Shown here: in pieces, positions 1-10,789 of the stretch | How positions within the stretch are numbered: position 1 is the first letter of the stretch | Layout of the letters: each line of letters opens with the position of its first letter | Source: Beaufortia kweichowensis | Lineage: Eukaryota > Chordata > Actinopteri > Cypriniformes > Gastromyzontidae | Reading direction: 5' to 3' | DNA: 64,000 nt | NCBI GenBank assembly: GCA_019155185.1 | Contig: CM032797.1 | Span: forward strand, 3,976,881 to 4,040,880 | Notes under the pieces: model-generated | Told to the model about the DNA's origin: nothing | The model's database searches: none | Seen by the model: only the letters and a program-made list of their open reading frames with translations | Made by a program: the position numbers and the translations under genes

Positions 1-224
1 GAGATTCAGGAGTGAAGCTGCTCTCTGATCTACTGAAGGATCCAAACTGTAAACTAGAGACACTAGAGTGAGTTATTCATTTACTGGTTAAATTATAATT
101 TTGTTTTTAAAATCACTGTCATTAATAATTACAAGTGACGGTTATTTATTTCTTTACACTTCTGCTGTTGATTTATTTCTGTATTTTGTACTGATCTTTG
201 TCTTTAATGTTTTACAGTTTTTAG
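1..224 (+). CDS. 3' end of an upstream NLRC3-like gene (partial)
   Basis: The window opens inside a leucine-rich-repeat exon. Bases 1-67 match the last LRR exons at 30935-31108 and 51030-51203 almost base for base and end at a GTGAGT donor. A short terminal exon begins after the acceptor at 217. Its first base completes an Asp codon, one Phe codon follows, and TAG at 222-224 stops translation. The protein therefore ends directly after the LRRs with no B30.2/SPRY domain, as in the two downstream copies. NLRC3-like proteins are cytosolic NACHT-LRR receptors; the rest of this one lies outside the window. Confidence 0.8.
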
Positions 225-1273
225 CTTGAACTGAAACAAACACCACAAATGACAAACTAAACAACTGTCTTCAGTCATAAACTACATGAGCTGTTTTACT
301 GGACAAACAGCAGCGGTGACACAACAGAGCTCAACATGACGGATGTCTGTTAAACACACAAACATGTTTCAAAAGATATTGATAACTGTATTGATAATGG
401 AGCAGAAAAGTGGTGTAGTGAACAACACACAAGAAGATATTTCAGGCCTCAGCTTTTTGGCAGGATCCCTTTCTGCCATAACACAAAGAAAGATTTGCTA
501 CACTTAATGTACACATATTTAATATGTCTTGATGTCTGGATAAATCAGTCAACAAAAGGGTTTTGCTGAAAATTAAATAATAGATCGTGTCCTCTTCAGT
601 GCATATTGCATAAAACAATTTTTGTTTTTCCACTTAATCTATGTTTGTATGCGTTACAAACCTTTGATTAAATTTGTCTAGGGTAAACAAGGGTGCAACA
701 TTAAAAACACTGAACGTGTACTGGAAAATAATTAAACACAATTAAATCAGCAATGTGTTCGTTTATTATAGTGAAACAATGCCAAATAATCCAAAAATAT
801 ATTTACATAAGTTTACACATTATTTACATTCGTTAACCAAAGCCAAAATAATTTACAAAAGAACAGAGGAAAAGAGAAAAGAACAGGACCGTGCCAAAAT
901 CAAAGAAAGAAACAAAAATATAACCAATTTTACTAAACAGAAAACTTCTAATCTAACTTAATCATCAATATTCACAAAGAAACAAAAATCTTCAGCGTCG
1001 AGGACGCCCTAAATAAATCCACTTACTAAAACCAAAAATACAAAAAGTGGCACGAATCACTAAACTAGTGTTCTAAACAACATTAATAACTCAGTGTAGC
1101 AGATGTATATCACGTGATATCTTACCTGTTCTTAATCTCTTTCCCCGTTTAGTTTTCAATCAGACAACAGAAACGGCGAAACACACTAGTGAGAAAACTC
1201 TTAAGAACAACGAACACTGGTTATCAAAGAACACCATTTTAAAGTTAACAACAACAAAAGTAATGGCACAGGG
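225..1273. other. NLR 3' flank, copy 1 of 3
   Basis: AT-rich sequence following the NLR stop. It probably includes the 3' UTR. It is repeated with few changes at 31266-32335 and 51361-52255; the unit 3 copy has an internal deletion of about 190 bp. A small Lys-rich frame near 755-961 is low-complexity, and I see no convincing gene. Confidence 0.6.
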
Positions 1274-1281
1274 CAAACCAG

Positions 1282-1751
1282 TAGTGATGGGAAGTTCGGA
1301 TCATTTTACTGACTCGGACCTTTGAGTCTCGTTCAGCAAAATGAACGAATCTTTTTTCGAGTCATTTCGTTCATTTTAGCAAAATATAATTAAAATGTTA
1401 CGTGCTACTTTCCTAACACATCTACTACTTATACAAACGTTGATCACACTACAAACAATACAAACTATAATGCTATAAGAAACAGAAAAGATTAATTCAT
1501 CGTTTACCTGGGTCTTGATTAGCTCACCTCACCTCTTATCTGACAAGTCTTCGGGTTTGAGTGGTTCGTTCATCACGTGACAGCCTCGTAAGCTAAACCA
1601 ATGCAGTCAGAGCCGGAAAGAGAATTGATTAGTTCACCTCCCGAGTCTTCGGGTTTGAGTCGTTCGTTCTTTTGTCACGTGACGTGACAGCTTTGGGCAG
1701 AGAAATTAGTTAATTTACAACCTTCCTTACAAACGGGTGCATAGTCATTAA

Positions 1752-1812
<61 letters not shown>

Positions 1813-2626
1813 TACTCGTACAGTTATGTGATGCATTTCTGGTCTCAAATTATTGCTTTTAATTTCTGTCACGATGGTTCTTTTCCACTTTAACTCTCCA
1901 GTTTTATGTCAGTTTGGGTTACTGTTGAAGTTGACGTTATCACAACCTTAATATTCTAAACTAACATTCATCATTCATATTCAAAATGTTATTTGCTTTC
2001 ACTTTATGTCATTGTGTCCTTTTTGACCAATCTTCTTATACAAATATTAGACCAATATGTCAAGTCTGCCTAGGAGAAACAATTATACCAGCAAAGTCAA
2101 AATTGGAGTAAAAATGAACAAACTATAAGTGCTTTGTAATTTTAGGCTTGGATTTTTTTATTATATAGTTATATAATATGTTTATTGATAGACAAAGACA
2201 GTGAAAGGACAAATCAATCAATATTTTATTTATAACAGGATTTTATTTATTTATAAAATAACACAGATCCTCCAGAAACAGTAACAAAACATAGTGACAA
2301 AAATGAACAGACCATTTTTATTTCTAGGAAAATGCTTATTACACATATTTTGATAATTCTATGATAATTCCTAAATATGATCCAACATACAAAAAATACA
2401 GTTTTACTTTATAGTATTTTACTGATCCGGCAAGTGGTCATGTGACAAAAGAACGAACGACTCAAACCCGAAGACTCGAAACAGGTGAACTAATTCCAGT
2501 ACAGAACCTATAGGATGTTGCGCATGCGCGACTGAACGAATCACTCCCGGAGACGACTCGTTCTTCCCGAGTCACACTAAAGATTCGTTCAAAATGAACG
2601 AATCGTTCAAGAACGACCCATCACTA
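1282..2626. mobile_element. hAT-1, non-autonomous hAT transposon (unit 1 only)
   Basis: 1345-bp insertion with ends TAGTGATGGG and CCCATCACTA, flanked by an exact 8-bp duplication CAAACCAG at 1274-1281 and 2627-2634. Units 2 and 3 carry the unoccupied site as a single CAAACCAG (32336-32343 and 52256-52263). Subterminal inverted repeats (the ATGAACGAATC-type motif, and the TCTTCGGGTTTGAGT block with its complement near 2459-2480) support a foldback-rich hAT. No transposase reading frame is seen. An 8-bp duplication is the hAT hallmark. Confidence 0.9.
1751..1811. repeat. (ATT)n microsatellite
   Basis: About 20 uninterrupted ATT units inside hAT-1. The poly-Asn frame on the minus strand is an artefact of this repeat. 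Confidence 0.95.
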
Positions 2627-2634
2627 CAAACCAG

Positions 2635-3439
2635 CACGCAAGACAAGAATCAAAGGACAAAAGCCATGTGTCGCGTGCAAGAGCAGTCACGATTCCTGCA
2701 CAGGTGCCTTTAATCATCCATCACGACGCTCTCATTGGTGAAACCGCGCGTTGTCATCACCACGCCTCATGATGATTAATAAAAGTATTTGTCCATTTAG
2801 GTCTGCAATCACCCTGCCGAAACGAAAGTAAAGACGAAGAAAAAGACAAAAGGGAAGAAAACAAAAAGTTAAATTTAAGTTAAAACGATTTAGTTATACA
2901 GGTTTACTGGCTCAATACATGATGAATATGTGAATATGAATATGACTTTAATAATTAAAAACATTTGCTTTAATGTTTTGTTCATTTATTGTCTATTTTC
3001 CTCTCTGTTCTTATTCATGTAAGTATTAGCTTACTGATATAAATGAAACATTTAATCTCTGTTTTGATTCTATTACTGCATTTAACCATATCTAAAAACT
3101 AAAAACATTCAGCTTTTTAGTGAGAATGATTCTTGGTGTTGTGATTTTCATACAGGGCATCAATTATAAGTACACTTCACACAGGACACTAAAGGTGTTT
3201 GGGAGTTTGATCAAGTCTGGATAAATCAATCAATGAAAGAGTTTCGCTGTTATTATAATAATAATCAGAGAAGGAGTTTATGGATATCAGAAGAACATTA
3301 AAGAGTAGATAGTGTCCTCTTTAGTTTAATTGAAAGTATTGCATATATAAAACAATGTCATAGAATTTTATGTAAATAAACATTTACCATATATTATTAG
3401 GATACTGTTATTTAGTTCCACCTTAACATTTTGAAGGTA
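2635..3439. other. Intergenic spacer between NLR and V cluster
   Basis: AT-rich sequence present in all three units (also 32344-33185 and 52264-52930; unit 3 lacks about 130 bp). No gene or RNA recognised. Confidence 0.6.
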
Positions 3440-3447
3440 CCTTGAAG

Positions 3448-4722
3448 CAGAGATGTTCACAAGTCTCTCATCTGAAGTCTGAGTCAATTCTCAAGTCTTT
3501 CAGCTGGAGTCCGAGTCAAGTCTCGAGTCATTTCATGCATTGCTGAGGGGAAAAAAGGTCTATTTAAAAATTCTATAAATACTCTTTTTTTTATTTAGAC
3601 AAAACTGTTATCAATACGTAATATGTACGTAAAATCCTAGTTTTCATATTTTGATGAATATTATTATTATTAATTTTATTATTTATATATTATTATTATT
3701 ATACATTAACTTCTTGTACTGTTTTGTTTATATTAATGGTTCCACGGTTTCAACAAGGCTGAAACCGAGCATAATTCAATATAACAATGCACGATTAATC
3801 AATAATGTACATACTGTTCATTATGTTAAAAATCTATTGCAATAATCATCCAGGCAAATAACGCAACAATTGCATAGCCATGTTAATGCAGTTTCTAAGT
3901 GAGGCAAAAAATGGCGACAGTCTCTCGTTATTATATACGCTATTGCTACTGATAACAGTCATTATCAGAAAACACCTGTTTTAAGTCAAAATGAACATAA
4001 AATGCACGCTGTTTGTGATATAATCAGATGGGCGGGGAGCGCTGTACACGTTCATATCTTCGCGCTCTCTCTCTCTAATCTCTCTCTTTCTTCTTTTTCA
4101 TAAAAAGAAAAAGCCACGCATTTTCTGTACTAAAAAACAACAACGTATATTTAAAGGGTTTATTTTCGCTCATGTTTTTAACAGGGAGACAGTGGCAGTC
4201 TAATGGAGCGAGCAGCCGATGAGTTAACGTGACTTACCTTTGTGGGTGTGTTCTCAGGTGTCTAATAAAGTTTGAAGTTGTTGTCCCAGTATCCTTTATC
4301 GTTTTTCCACATTCTTTGCATGTGGCTGTTCTTCCAGAAATAGTCTCTGATACGTTCGAAAACGCAAATGATAAAATATACGGCACTGCCGGTCCTGCCA
4401 TCTTTGAGACTCTTACCACATTTTAGATTTTATGCGCCGCACACGGCCAATATACGTCATTGAATTCTACAATAAGGGTCCGATCCTATTTACTGCAGTA
4501 CAGCATACACACAAACACACACGCACACACACAAAAACATAATCCTCCTTAATGAAATCAGTAGTTAAGGATAAAAGACTCGAGTTGATTTTAAAATATT
4601 CACGAGTCTTTTATATCGAGTCGAGTCGAGTCTGAAGTCATTTCAGTTCGAGTCTGAAGTCCATAAAAATGCGACTCGAGTGCGACTCGAGTCCAAGTCT
4701 CTAACTCGAGTGCCCATCTCTG
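3448..4722. mobile_element. hAT-2 with a BED-finger exon remnant (unit 1 copy)
   Basis: 1275-bp element with ends CAGAGATG and CATCTCTG and the 8-bp duplication CCTTGAAG at 3440-3447 and 4723-4730. Both ends carry repeated GACTCGAGT/GAGTCGAGTC motifs, the subterminal repeats expected to bind a hAT transposase. The minus strand keeps one BED zinc-finger exon and no catalytic domain. The orthologous insertion is at 33194-34779; unit 3 has the empty site near 52929-52936. Confidence 0.9.
4234..4419 (-). pseudogene. BED zinc-finger exon of a hAT transposase
   Basis: 61 codons with C-x2-C (CKEC) and H-x3-H (HLRTH), the metal ligands of the BED finger found at the N-terminus of many hAT transposases. 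The frame ends at a good splice donor (AAG then GTAAGT on the minus strand), so it looks like the first coding exon of a spliced transposase whose catalytic exon is gone. The copy in unit 2 (34322-34507) is nearly identical. Confidence 0.75.
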
Positions 4723-4729
4723 CCTTGAA

Positions 4730-5116
4730 GTGAAGGTTGCTCTCCTGGGCTTAATCTTGTTGCAGACATTTGTTATTGCCTTCGTGGACAGCAGGCTGAG
4801 AACATGGTTGCTCTGTTCCAGTCTCTGCGGGGAGCTGGTGATCTGTTATGCTTCATATAGCACAGGGGCCAGAAACTTAGAACAATACATTTCTGATAAG
4901 GACATTTTCCAGGGCTGTGATTGGCTGATGATGTCAGAGGGCATTTTCTCACCCTTTCTTCTCTGTGTTATACTAATTTGCATAGCATTAAACATAGTTT
5001 TTTGTGGTTTTACCTTCACAGTTATTGCTGCATCCAAAACTAATAACAGAAAACTTGCATGTGCTGCAATCAATTGTATGAACTCAAATCAACACCATTC
5101 ATTACATTTAATTTAA
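4730..5116 (+). other. Unidentified frame open in all three units (copy 1)
   Basis: A 128-codon frame, GTG-initiated here, with hydrophobic stretches near residues 3-17 and about 73-100 that could be membrane segments. Copies at 34787-35173 and 52936-53322 stay open with no indels, and several base differences are silent. It has no ATG start, no family resemblance I recognise, and begins within the hAT-2 target duplication. The opposite strand is also partly open. It may be chance or an old repeat. Confidence 0.2.
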
Positions 5117-5349
5117 CATAAATGTTTTTTCTACTAATTGCTTGTTCTTTCTCATTTTTCCACTTGCATTAATACTAAATTGTTGATCTCTTTAGGTGGT
5201 GTTGTGATCTACTGTATTCTAGCATTATTTGTAAATGCAAAATCACTTTTAGCCTGAGGATGGCGATATCTACACATACAAGTCAACACTTGAAACAGAT
5301 TATTTTAAGCCTTGACTGTAAGAATCTCATCAGTTATTGAACATTATCA

Positions 5350-5357
5350 TGACATCA
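5350..5357 (-). promoter_or_regulatory. Possible TCR V promoter CRE-like decamer core
   Basis: TGACATCA on the plus strand (TGATGTCA on the minus) lies 70 bp upstream of the V1 start codon. TCR V promoters commonly carry a CRE-like decamer containing this core. It is kept in unit 2 (35407-35414) but reads TGAAATCA upstream of V1 in unit 3 and upstream of V4. Motif-only evidence. Confidence 0.3.
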
Positions 5358-5426
5358 ACAACATGACAAGCAGCAATCAAAGCGTCTCCTACAGCTGATC
5401 ATTTACGTGACGAGAATTGATCCAAT

Positions 5427-5862
5427 ATGACTTATAGGTTATTTATTTTATTCATTTTTATCTTCAATTTTTATGGTAAGCTATCAGAAATCTTTCAGAA
5501 ACCTTTTCTTGCTATTTTTCTATAAATCTCACTGGTTATGTGACTGTTCTCTTCTGCATTACAGGATCTTTTACTAAAGACATTGTGAATCAATCAAGAG
5601 ATGAAAGATCTGTCATTGATAGAGAGCAGGTTACTCTCAACTGTGAATATGAAACACTTCAAACTGCTCCATATCTTTACTGGTACATTCAGTGCTCAAA
5701 CAAACACCCTGAATACATACTGATGAGATACAAATTTGGATCAAGCAACAGCTCTGATTTTAAAGACAGATTTGATGCCAGATTGGACACAAAATCAGTT
5801 CCTCTGATAATTCAGGATCTTCATGTGTGTGATTCTGCTGTGTATTATTGTGATCTGAAGAA
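5427..5862 (+). CDS. V1 (unit 1): TCR alpha/delta-like V segment, apparently intact
   Basis: The leader exon 5427-5475 encodes a hydrophobic signal peptide (MTYRLFILFIFIFNFY) and ends in phase 1 at GTAAGC. An 89-bp intron ends in ACAG at 5564. The V exon 5565-5862 encodes an Ig V domain: VTLNC (first Cys), YLYWYIQ (core Trp, with Ile replacing the usual Arg of WYRQ), FR3 with the DLHVCDSAVYYC motif (second Cys), then CDR3 bases DLK. A recombination signal follows directly. The YYC context and 23-type RSS favour TRAV/TRDV, which share V segments in fish. The germline segment would supply the antigen-binding variable domain of a T-cell receptor after joining. The RSS spacer is short, so usage is uncertain. 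Confidence 0.82.
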
Positions 5863-5899
5863 CACTGTGACTAAACCACATTCAACACACACAAAAACA
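5863..5899 (+). other. V1 recombination signal, 21-nt spacer
   Basis: Heptamer CACTGTG 5863-5869, spacer 5870-5890 (21 nt), nonamer ACAAAAACA 5891-5899. The closely related V3 of unit 3 has the same heptamer and nonamer with a 23-nt spacer, so V1 appears to have lost 2 nt in the spacer. Confidence 0.75.
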
Positions 5900-6748
5900 T
5901 AATACACTGTAATCAGACAATAAAATTCATCTTCATCATGTAACACTACTGCAATGTTAGCTGATAGCTCGCTACACTACAATTTATTAAAAAAGAAAGG
6001 AGATTATCGACTGAAAGTCATTTGGATATAATACGAATTGCAGAAGAAAATAAATAAAGTTTAAAAGCGATTGTAAATAAACCTCAGTGTATATTTCTCT
6101 AAAACAAACTGTACAGTATAATGCTTTTCTTTTCTTCCATCATTTAAGTTCATTCATTTACAAATGAGGACGAGAGAATTTTAGTTTTTGCCTTTAAAGC
6201 TAATAATAAGTACAGTTTTAAATAAGAACAGAGTCGAGGAAAGAAGTGTTTTAAAGAGTCTTTAAATATCTTTTTAATAACTATAAACAACGATACACAA
6301 TGAAAGTGAAGGATTTTTAAGGTTCGGTCAAGTGTATAAACAGAAGGCATTGTTCATTTACTGATCACAGACAGTGAAAGGAAACACACACCTGTGGGAG
6401 TAAATTAGGGTAAGAAGGTGCAGTTTCTGTCCTAAAGGCCAGTGTCAAACACTTTATTTTGATACGTTCCTACAGGTATTCAGTGGGGTGATCAGATGAG
6501 GGTGTGATTGGGGCTTTCAATAGTTAATTAATGACAGATGTGCTGATGTATAGGACAAAAGCTTGGATTATGAACTTTGTACTCAGTCAGAAGAGCTCTG
6601 ATTTTCCTGATGTTGTAAAGCACATAACTGCACGACTGCAGGAAGTTTCATGTGGTTTTATGTGTGAAGCGCAGAGACTGACAGTAACAGAAATCAACAG
6701 CTCCCATCACAGAGAACATCAACATACAACTGATCTGACTTCAGAAAC
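5900..6748. other. V1-V2 intergenic region
   Basis: AT-rich, repeated at 54105-54941 in unit 3 and deleted in unit 2. No gene recognised. Confidence 0.5.
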
Positions 6749-7013
6749 GTGAACACACACCTGCTTCTTATTTCACTGATCATTACAGGTAAATCATATG
6801 ACACCAGTAGCAGTGGTGTTAGACTTTACTGGTACAGACAGTTTCCAAACAGAGAACCTCAGTATTTAACATGGAAAGACGTTCAATCATGGAGTGATAC
6901 TGGAAATCCCTCTGATTCTCAGATTCAGTCGAAAACATCATATACATCTACTGAACTCATTATTAGCGCTGTGACTCTGTCAGATTCAGCTCTATATTAT
7001 TGTGCTTTAAGAG
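6749..7013 (+). pseudogene. V2 (unit 1): V segment lacking FR1 and start codon
   Basis: A leader-like stretch (NTHLLLISLIIT) starts at GTG where ATG is expected and runs to a donor-like G-GTAAAT at 6788/6789. Only a few bases later the sequence is already in CDR1/FR2 (LYWYRQFPNREPQYL), so most of the intron, the acceptor and FR1 with the first Cys are missing. FR2-FR3 are well kept, ending DSALYYCALRA. Unit 3 has the same lesion (54942-55206), so it predates the unit duplication. Confidence 0.8.
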
Positions 7014-7052
7014 CCCAGTGACACAAAGTATATGTGAAGCTTTACAAAAACT
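7014..7052 (+). other. V2 recombination signal, variant heptamer
   Basis: Heptamer CCCAGTG (consensus CACAGTG, second base changed) 7014-7020, 23-nt spacer 7021-7043, nonamer ACAAAAACT 7044-7052. Confidence 0.75.
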
Positions 7053-7511
7053 AAAACACACAATTATTGCTTTGAAGAGCAGCAATCAAACCACAGAAAT
7101 AAACAATCAAACACCTGCTGAATATTAAATGCAGGTTCAGCAAGTAAAAAGCTAAAGATGCATCTACAGTAACAGTTTTAATCATAACCACGATGTGTAA
7201 GATACTGACCGTAGTAAAGGTCATAGATTGTAATGGTGAAGACTAAAACAGGATCATCAAATGACAGCAAAAACAAAAACATACACACTTTATAATGAAT
7301 ATTAATTATTATATACTTACAGGCACTTACAGGTGATCTTTGTGATGTTTTTCCTTCTTGCCATAAATTAGGATTAAATACGTGTATGGATCCCGCGAGG
7401 TCACCTGGTGGAGACAAAAAACAAGACATGCAAATCTGTGGTCAAGGTTTTGTAATGCACAGATTCTAACATTTTTCCCAAAGGTGCCCACGAGTTTCCA
7501 ATCCGTGCTCA
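7053..7511. other. V2 downstream spacer
   Basis: No gene seen. Repeated at 55246-55704. hAT-3 is inserted at its right end. Confidence 0.5.
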
Positions 7512-7842
7512 CTGTTTTATAGGGATGGGTACCGAAACCCGGTATTAAACTAGCCCCGGTGCTAAATTATGAAAGACCGAAGTATCGATAAGCTCTGACG
7601 CTATCAGTTCTGCTTTCGGTACTGGAGAAATGAAGAAAATACATATAGTCCTGTTTATTAATGCTAAATAAACGTTATCTTGCGCATTTTAACTGTGCAA
7701 CCATTTCTAATTTACGATAATAGCCTATTTAGACATTAACCTGCATTTTTATCCATCATGCGCGAAATGTCCCTGTCTGTCCCTGAGTGCACTGAGTGCG
7801 CGCGCACGCACACGCACACAACACGAAAGCTCGCGCTTAAAA

Positions 7843-8034
7843 GTGATGATGGCGGAGAGAAGCAAACGGTGTAAAGTGTGTTTACATTTCACTCGAGTGG
7901 ATGCAGACAATGATCATTACAACACGTGCAACAAGATCTTAGCTTGTAAGGGCGGAAACACAAGCAATCCGTCAAAACATCTTTCAAAAGTTCATCATGT
8001 GCGACAGAGAATTGAAAAGTTTTCGACTGCCTAG
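7843..8034 (+). pseudogene. Degenerate BED-finger frame in hAT-3
   Basis: 63 codons ending in the BED-like pattern CKGGNTSNPSKHL then H. The first Cys of the finger pair is missing (HYNTCNK) and a stop follows FSTA, ahead of a possible donor. The unit 3 homologue is 56030-56221. Confidence 0.6.
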
Positions 8035-8298
8035 TTAGTTCATCATCCACCTCCTCAGGTAAATGTGCTAGCAGTCTTCCCAAATAACAACGACATAAGC
8101 ATCCTATAAGGTCTCTCTAAATTAGTATTTAATAAATACATCAAGTTCAGTTAAATTATGAATAACCTACGTATTTTTTCTGCAGTAAGCTAAATAAATC
8201 ATAGACATTAATAATGCCTTTACAGTACTGCATTTACAAATAGATGAATAAGAATAAACTATGCTTATTAAGAAATGATAAAGTAGAAATGACCTAAT

Positions 8299-8791
8299 TG
8301 TTACGGGGTGTGCTGACGAGAGGAAAGGCACAGACAAAACAGGGTAAAATAACTAAAGTCTTTACTGAAAAGGCAGTCTTAGATAACAAGCTGGTGCAAA
8401 CAGGTTCAGGTAAATGACAAGCAGAATAATCACACTGGTTAACTTCCCCACAGGAAAAGGTACAGGATCGCTCATCCACGAGCAGAGAACAGACACGGCA
8501 TAATCCAAGAGCAGAACAATAATGACTAGATAAATCCGTAGTCAGAACAGCCGTAAACAACACGTAACATACAACAACACCGGACAGCGACTAAACAGAA
8601 AGACAGGGATTAAATACACAAACAGTGAGTCCAGTAACGAGTTCAAACAGGTGCCGGTGATGAATGCTGATGACCGGTGATGGAGAACAGGTGAGGCGGT
8701 GCAATGTTTTCTGGGAAGTGAAGTCCATTAGAGTTCCGGGGAGAGTGAAGGAGTGAAGAGCGGGGCGGGATCCGATGCTGAAGGCGTAACA
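8299..8791. mobile_element. Solo LTR-like insert inside hAT-3
   Basis: 493 bp starting TGTTACGG and ending CGTAACA, flanked by the 5-bp duplication CTAAT at 8294-8298 and 8792-8796. TG...CA ends, a short terminal inverted repeat and a 5-bp duplication fit a solo long terminal repeat. No internal genes remain. Confidence 0.7.
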
Positions 8792-9181
8792 CTAATAATG
8801 AATTTGTAGTGATGAAATACATACACTTAAATGTTGTAGTGAACATTGCAAGTAGTTCCACACATGTATAACTTTTAAGGCCAGTTCTTTTGCAGTCTAC
8901 GTGCCCCAACTGTGTTGCTTTAAAGCACTGGACATTCTTTTACAAAAGAAATTGTTTATTTGATTTATTTTGTTTGTATAATATATATTTGCTCAAACAT
9001 TGCTGTTTGTTGGGCTATAGATCATTATTTTATTTTACATTTAAAAAATAAAGTGTTTTTTTATTAAAAACACAACAAAAAGGACCGATAAGAGTACCGT
9101 TGAAGTACCGGATCGATAAGTGGTATCGATAAAAGTAGTAATACCGTTAAAACCTTAACGATACCCATCCCTACTGTTTTG

Positions 9182-10030
9182 TAAACCGTATCCCCTGACC
9201 CTATAACCCTAACCCTGAATAGCTTTGAAATCTATATGTAGTTAAGATTTGATATATATTTTATTTCAGTATATACAATAAAGCAATATAGAATAAGAAT
9301 CGTTATTCATGTCCATGAAAGTTTGTTGTTCTTGCTTCAGCACCCCTAAAACTTGGAGTAAGAAATGTTGTTATTCTAAAATTTTTGTTCGTCTTTTACA
9401 AGGTTAAATAATGTCCAAAACATACTCCGTAGTTTGTGGTTTAAAATGTATGTGTTAAGGATGAAAATGAAAACATCCCCCTTAGCAAATGGTGTCATCC
9501 TCTTCTCTTCTGTACCTGCACCGCTCAGCACGACCGTCATCCAGCGCGAAACACACGCAGAGAGAGAAGAACCCGTTATGTAGTGTTGTGAATCAACTAA
9601 GTTGCTCCAAAGCTGTCTCACACTTCTTTCCTTTTACCTAGAGTTGTTCCGATTCCGAAACCATATCGGTGAGAACTGGAGTCAGTATCCTGAATCACCA
9701 TGGTACACCTATAAGAAGTGTTTATTTTCGGACTATTTTAGTCCAGCGGGTCGCCGCCGCTGTGGAGTAGCACAGGACCTGGTGACTCGTCCAGAGAAGT
9801 AGCGCCGGTTACAATGTTCTTCCGCAAGACGCCTGCAGTTCTGTTTATTAACTGCTAGAGCGTCTCAAAAAGAAAAAAAATCTGGATTTTGGAGTTAGTT
9901 GAATCAATGTTAAAATGATAAAGTTATTTTCAATAGACATATTTTTTGTTTTTGTGTGAAAAGAGGGTGGGTGGTGGCAGTGGGGCTCATTGGGTGCTCA
10001 GCACCCCTAAAGACCCTAGAATCGCCCCTG
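9182..10030. other. Transposon-derived sequence 5' of V3
   Basis: Repetitive DNA that replaces the 5' half of V3. Its right boundary AATCGCCCCTG at 10030 looks like a hAT end; GCACCCCTAAA occurs near both 9349 and 9998. I could not find a matching left terminus. Repeated at 58692-60217 in unit 3, there with an extra insertion. Confidence 0.5.
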
Positions 10031-10152
10031 GAGCAGGAGATAATGGCACTGAGTTTCAGAAGAGATTTCAGTGTGAAGTCAGATTCAGTTCCTCTGATAG
10101 TTCAGGATCTTCATGTGTGTGATTCTGCTGTGTATTATTGTGCTCTGAAGAA
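10031..10152 (+). pseudogene. V3 (unit 1): V segment 3' fragment
   Basis: Only CDR2-FR3 remains: GDNGTEFQ-like bases, then SDSVPLIVQDLHVCDSAVYY, Cys and ALK. This is close to V1 FR3. Leader, FR1 and FR2 are replaced by a transposon end at 10030. It cannot make a V domain. Confidence 0.8.
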
Positions 10153-10191
10153 CACTGTGACTAAACCACATTCAACACTCAAAAAACAGAG
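10153..10191 (+). other. V3 recombination signal, damaged nonamer
   Basis: Heptamer CACTGTG 10153-10159. At the 23-nt position the sequence reads AAAACAGAG. Unit 3 retains ACAAAAACA at the equivalent place, so a small deletion damaged this copy. Confidence 0.55.
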
Positions 10192-10740
10192 GAAACACTC
10201 AGTCTTATGGTGCAAATCTTGCTGACTTGCACACTGAGAAACATCTAAAACCTGATTACATTAAATCAGCAGAAAACCTGCATGTGCTGCAATCAACGTA
10301 TGAACTTATATCAACATCATTTGTGATTATTAGTATTAGTTGGATTAACCAGCACAGTAACACCTGGTGTTGGTTCACACAAGGTGGCTGGTTCAGGTAT
10401 TCACATATTAAAATACATTTAATTTAGCATAAATGTTTTTCAACTTGTTCTTTCTAAATTTCCACTTGCATAAATACTAGATTATTGATATTTTAGGTGA
10501 TATTGTGATCTACTTTATTCTAACATTATTTGTAAATGCAAAATCACTTTTAGCCTGAGGATGGCGATATCTACACATACATGACAACACTTGAAACAGA
10601 TTATTTTAAGCCTTGACTGTAAGAATTTCATCAGTTTTGAACATTATCATGAAATCAACAACATGACAAGCAGCAATCAAAGTGTCTCCTACAGCTGATC
10701 ATTTACGTGACATTTTAACATTTTTTAGAGTTGATCAAAC
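10192..10740. other. V3-V4 interval with V1-like upstream region
   Basis: Homologous to the region upstream of V1 (shared blocks such as CTGCATGTGCTGCAATCAA and GAGGATGGCGATATCTACAC), showing that V4 arose by duplication of a V1-type segment with its promoter region. Confidence 0.55.
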
Positions 10741-10789
10741 ATGAATTACAGGTTCATTGTTTTATTCATTTTTGTCTTCAATTACTATG
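10741..10789 (+). pseudogene. V4 (unit 1): orphan V leader exon
   Basis: A 49-nt exon (MNYRFIVLFIFVFNYY) closely resembling the V1 leader and ending in phase 1 at GTAAGC. No V exon follows before the V5 leader at 11557, so this leader is orphaned. Splicing into the V5 V exon would keep frame at the junction, but no transcript evidence exists here. Confidence 0.7.

Larger units (their letters stand above)
7520..9173. mobile_element. hAT-3 (unit 1), carrying a nested solo LTR
   Basis: 1654-bp element with ends TAGGGATGGGTACC and CCCATCCCTA. The 8-bp duplication is CTGTTTTA/CTGTTTTG (7512-7519 and 9174-9181), one base diverged here and exact around the unit 3 copy. It contains a degenerate BED-finger frame and an LTR-like insert, and no catalytic domain. 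Confidence 0.88.

Noticed and set aside
1675..1872. Poly-Asn peptide on the minus strand
   Set aside because: Translation of the (ATT)n microsatellite in hAT-1.
5427..7052. Novel immune-type receptor (NITR) or antibody light-chain V genes
   Set aside because: Heptamer-spacer-nonamer signals follow the V exons and the YYCAL context is TRAV-like; no transmembrane or J-like exon is attached.
9196..9222. Telomere-like CCCTAACCCT string
   Set aside because: Only about two imperfect units, present in both units as ordinary sequence; too short for an interstitial telomeric array.
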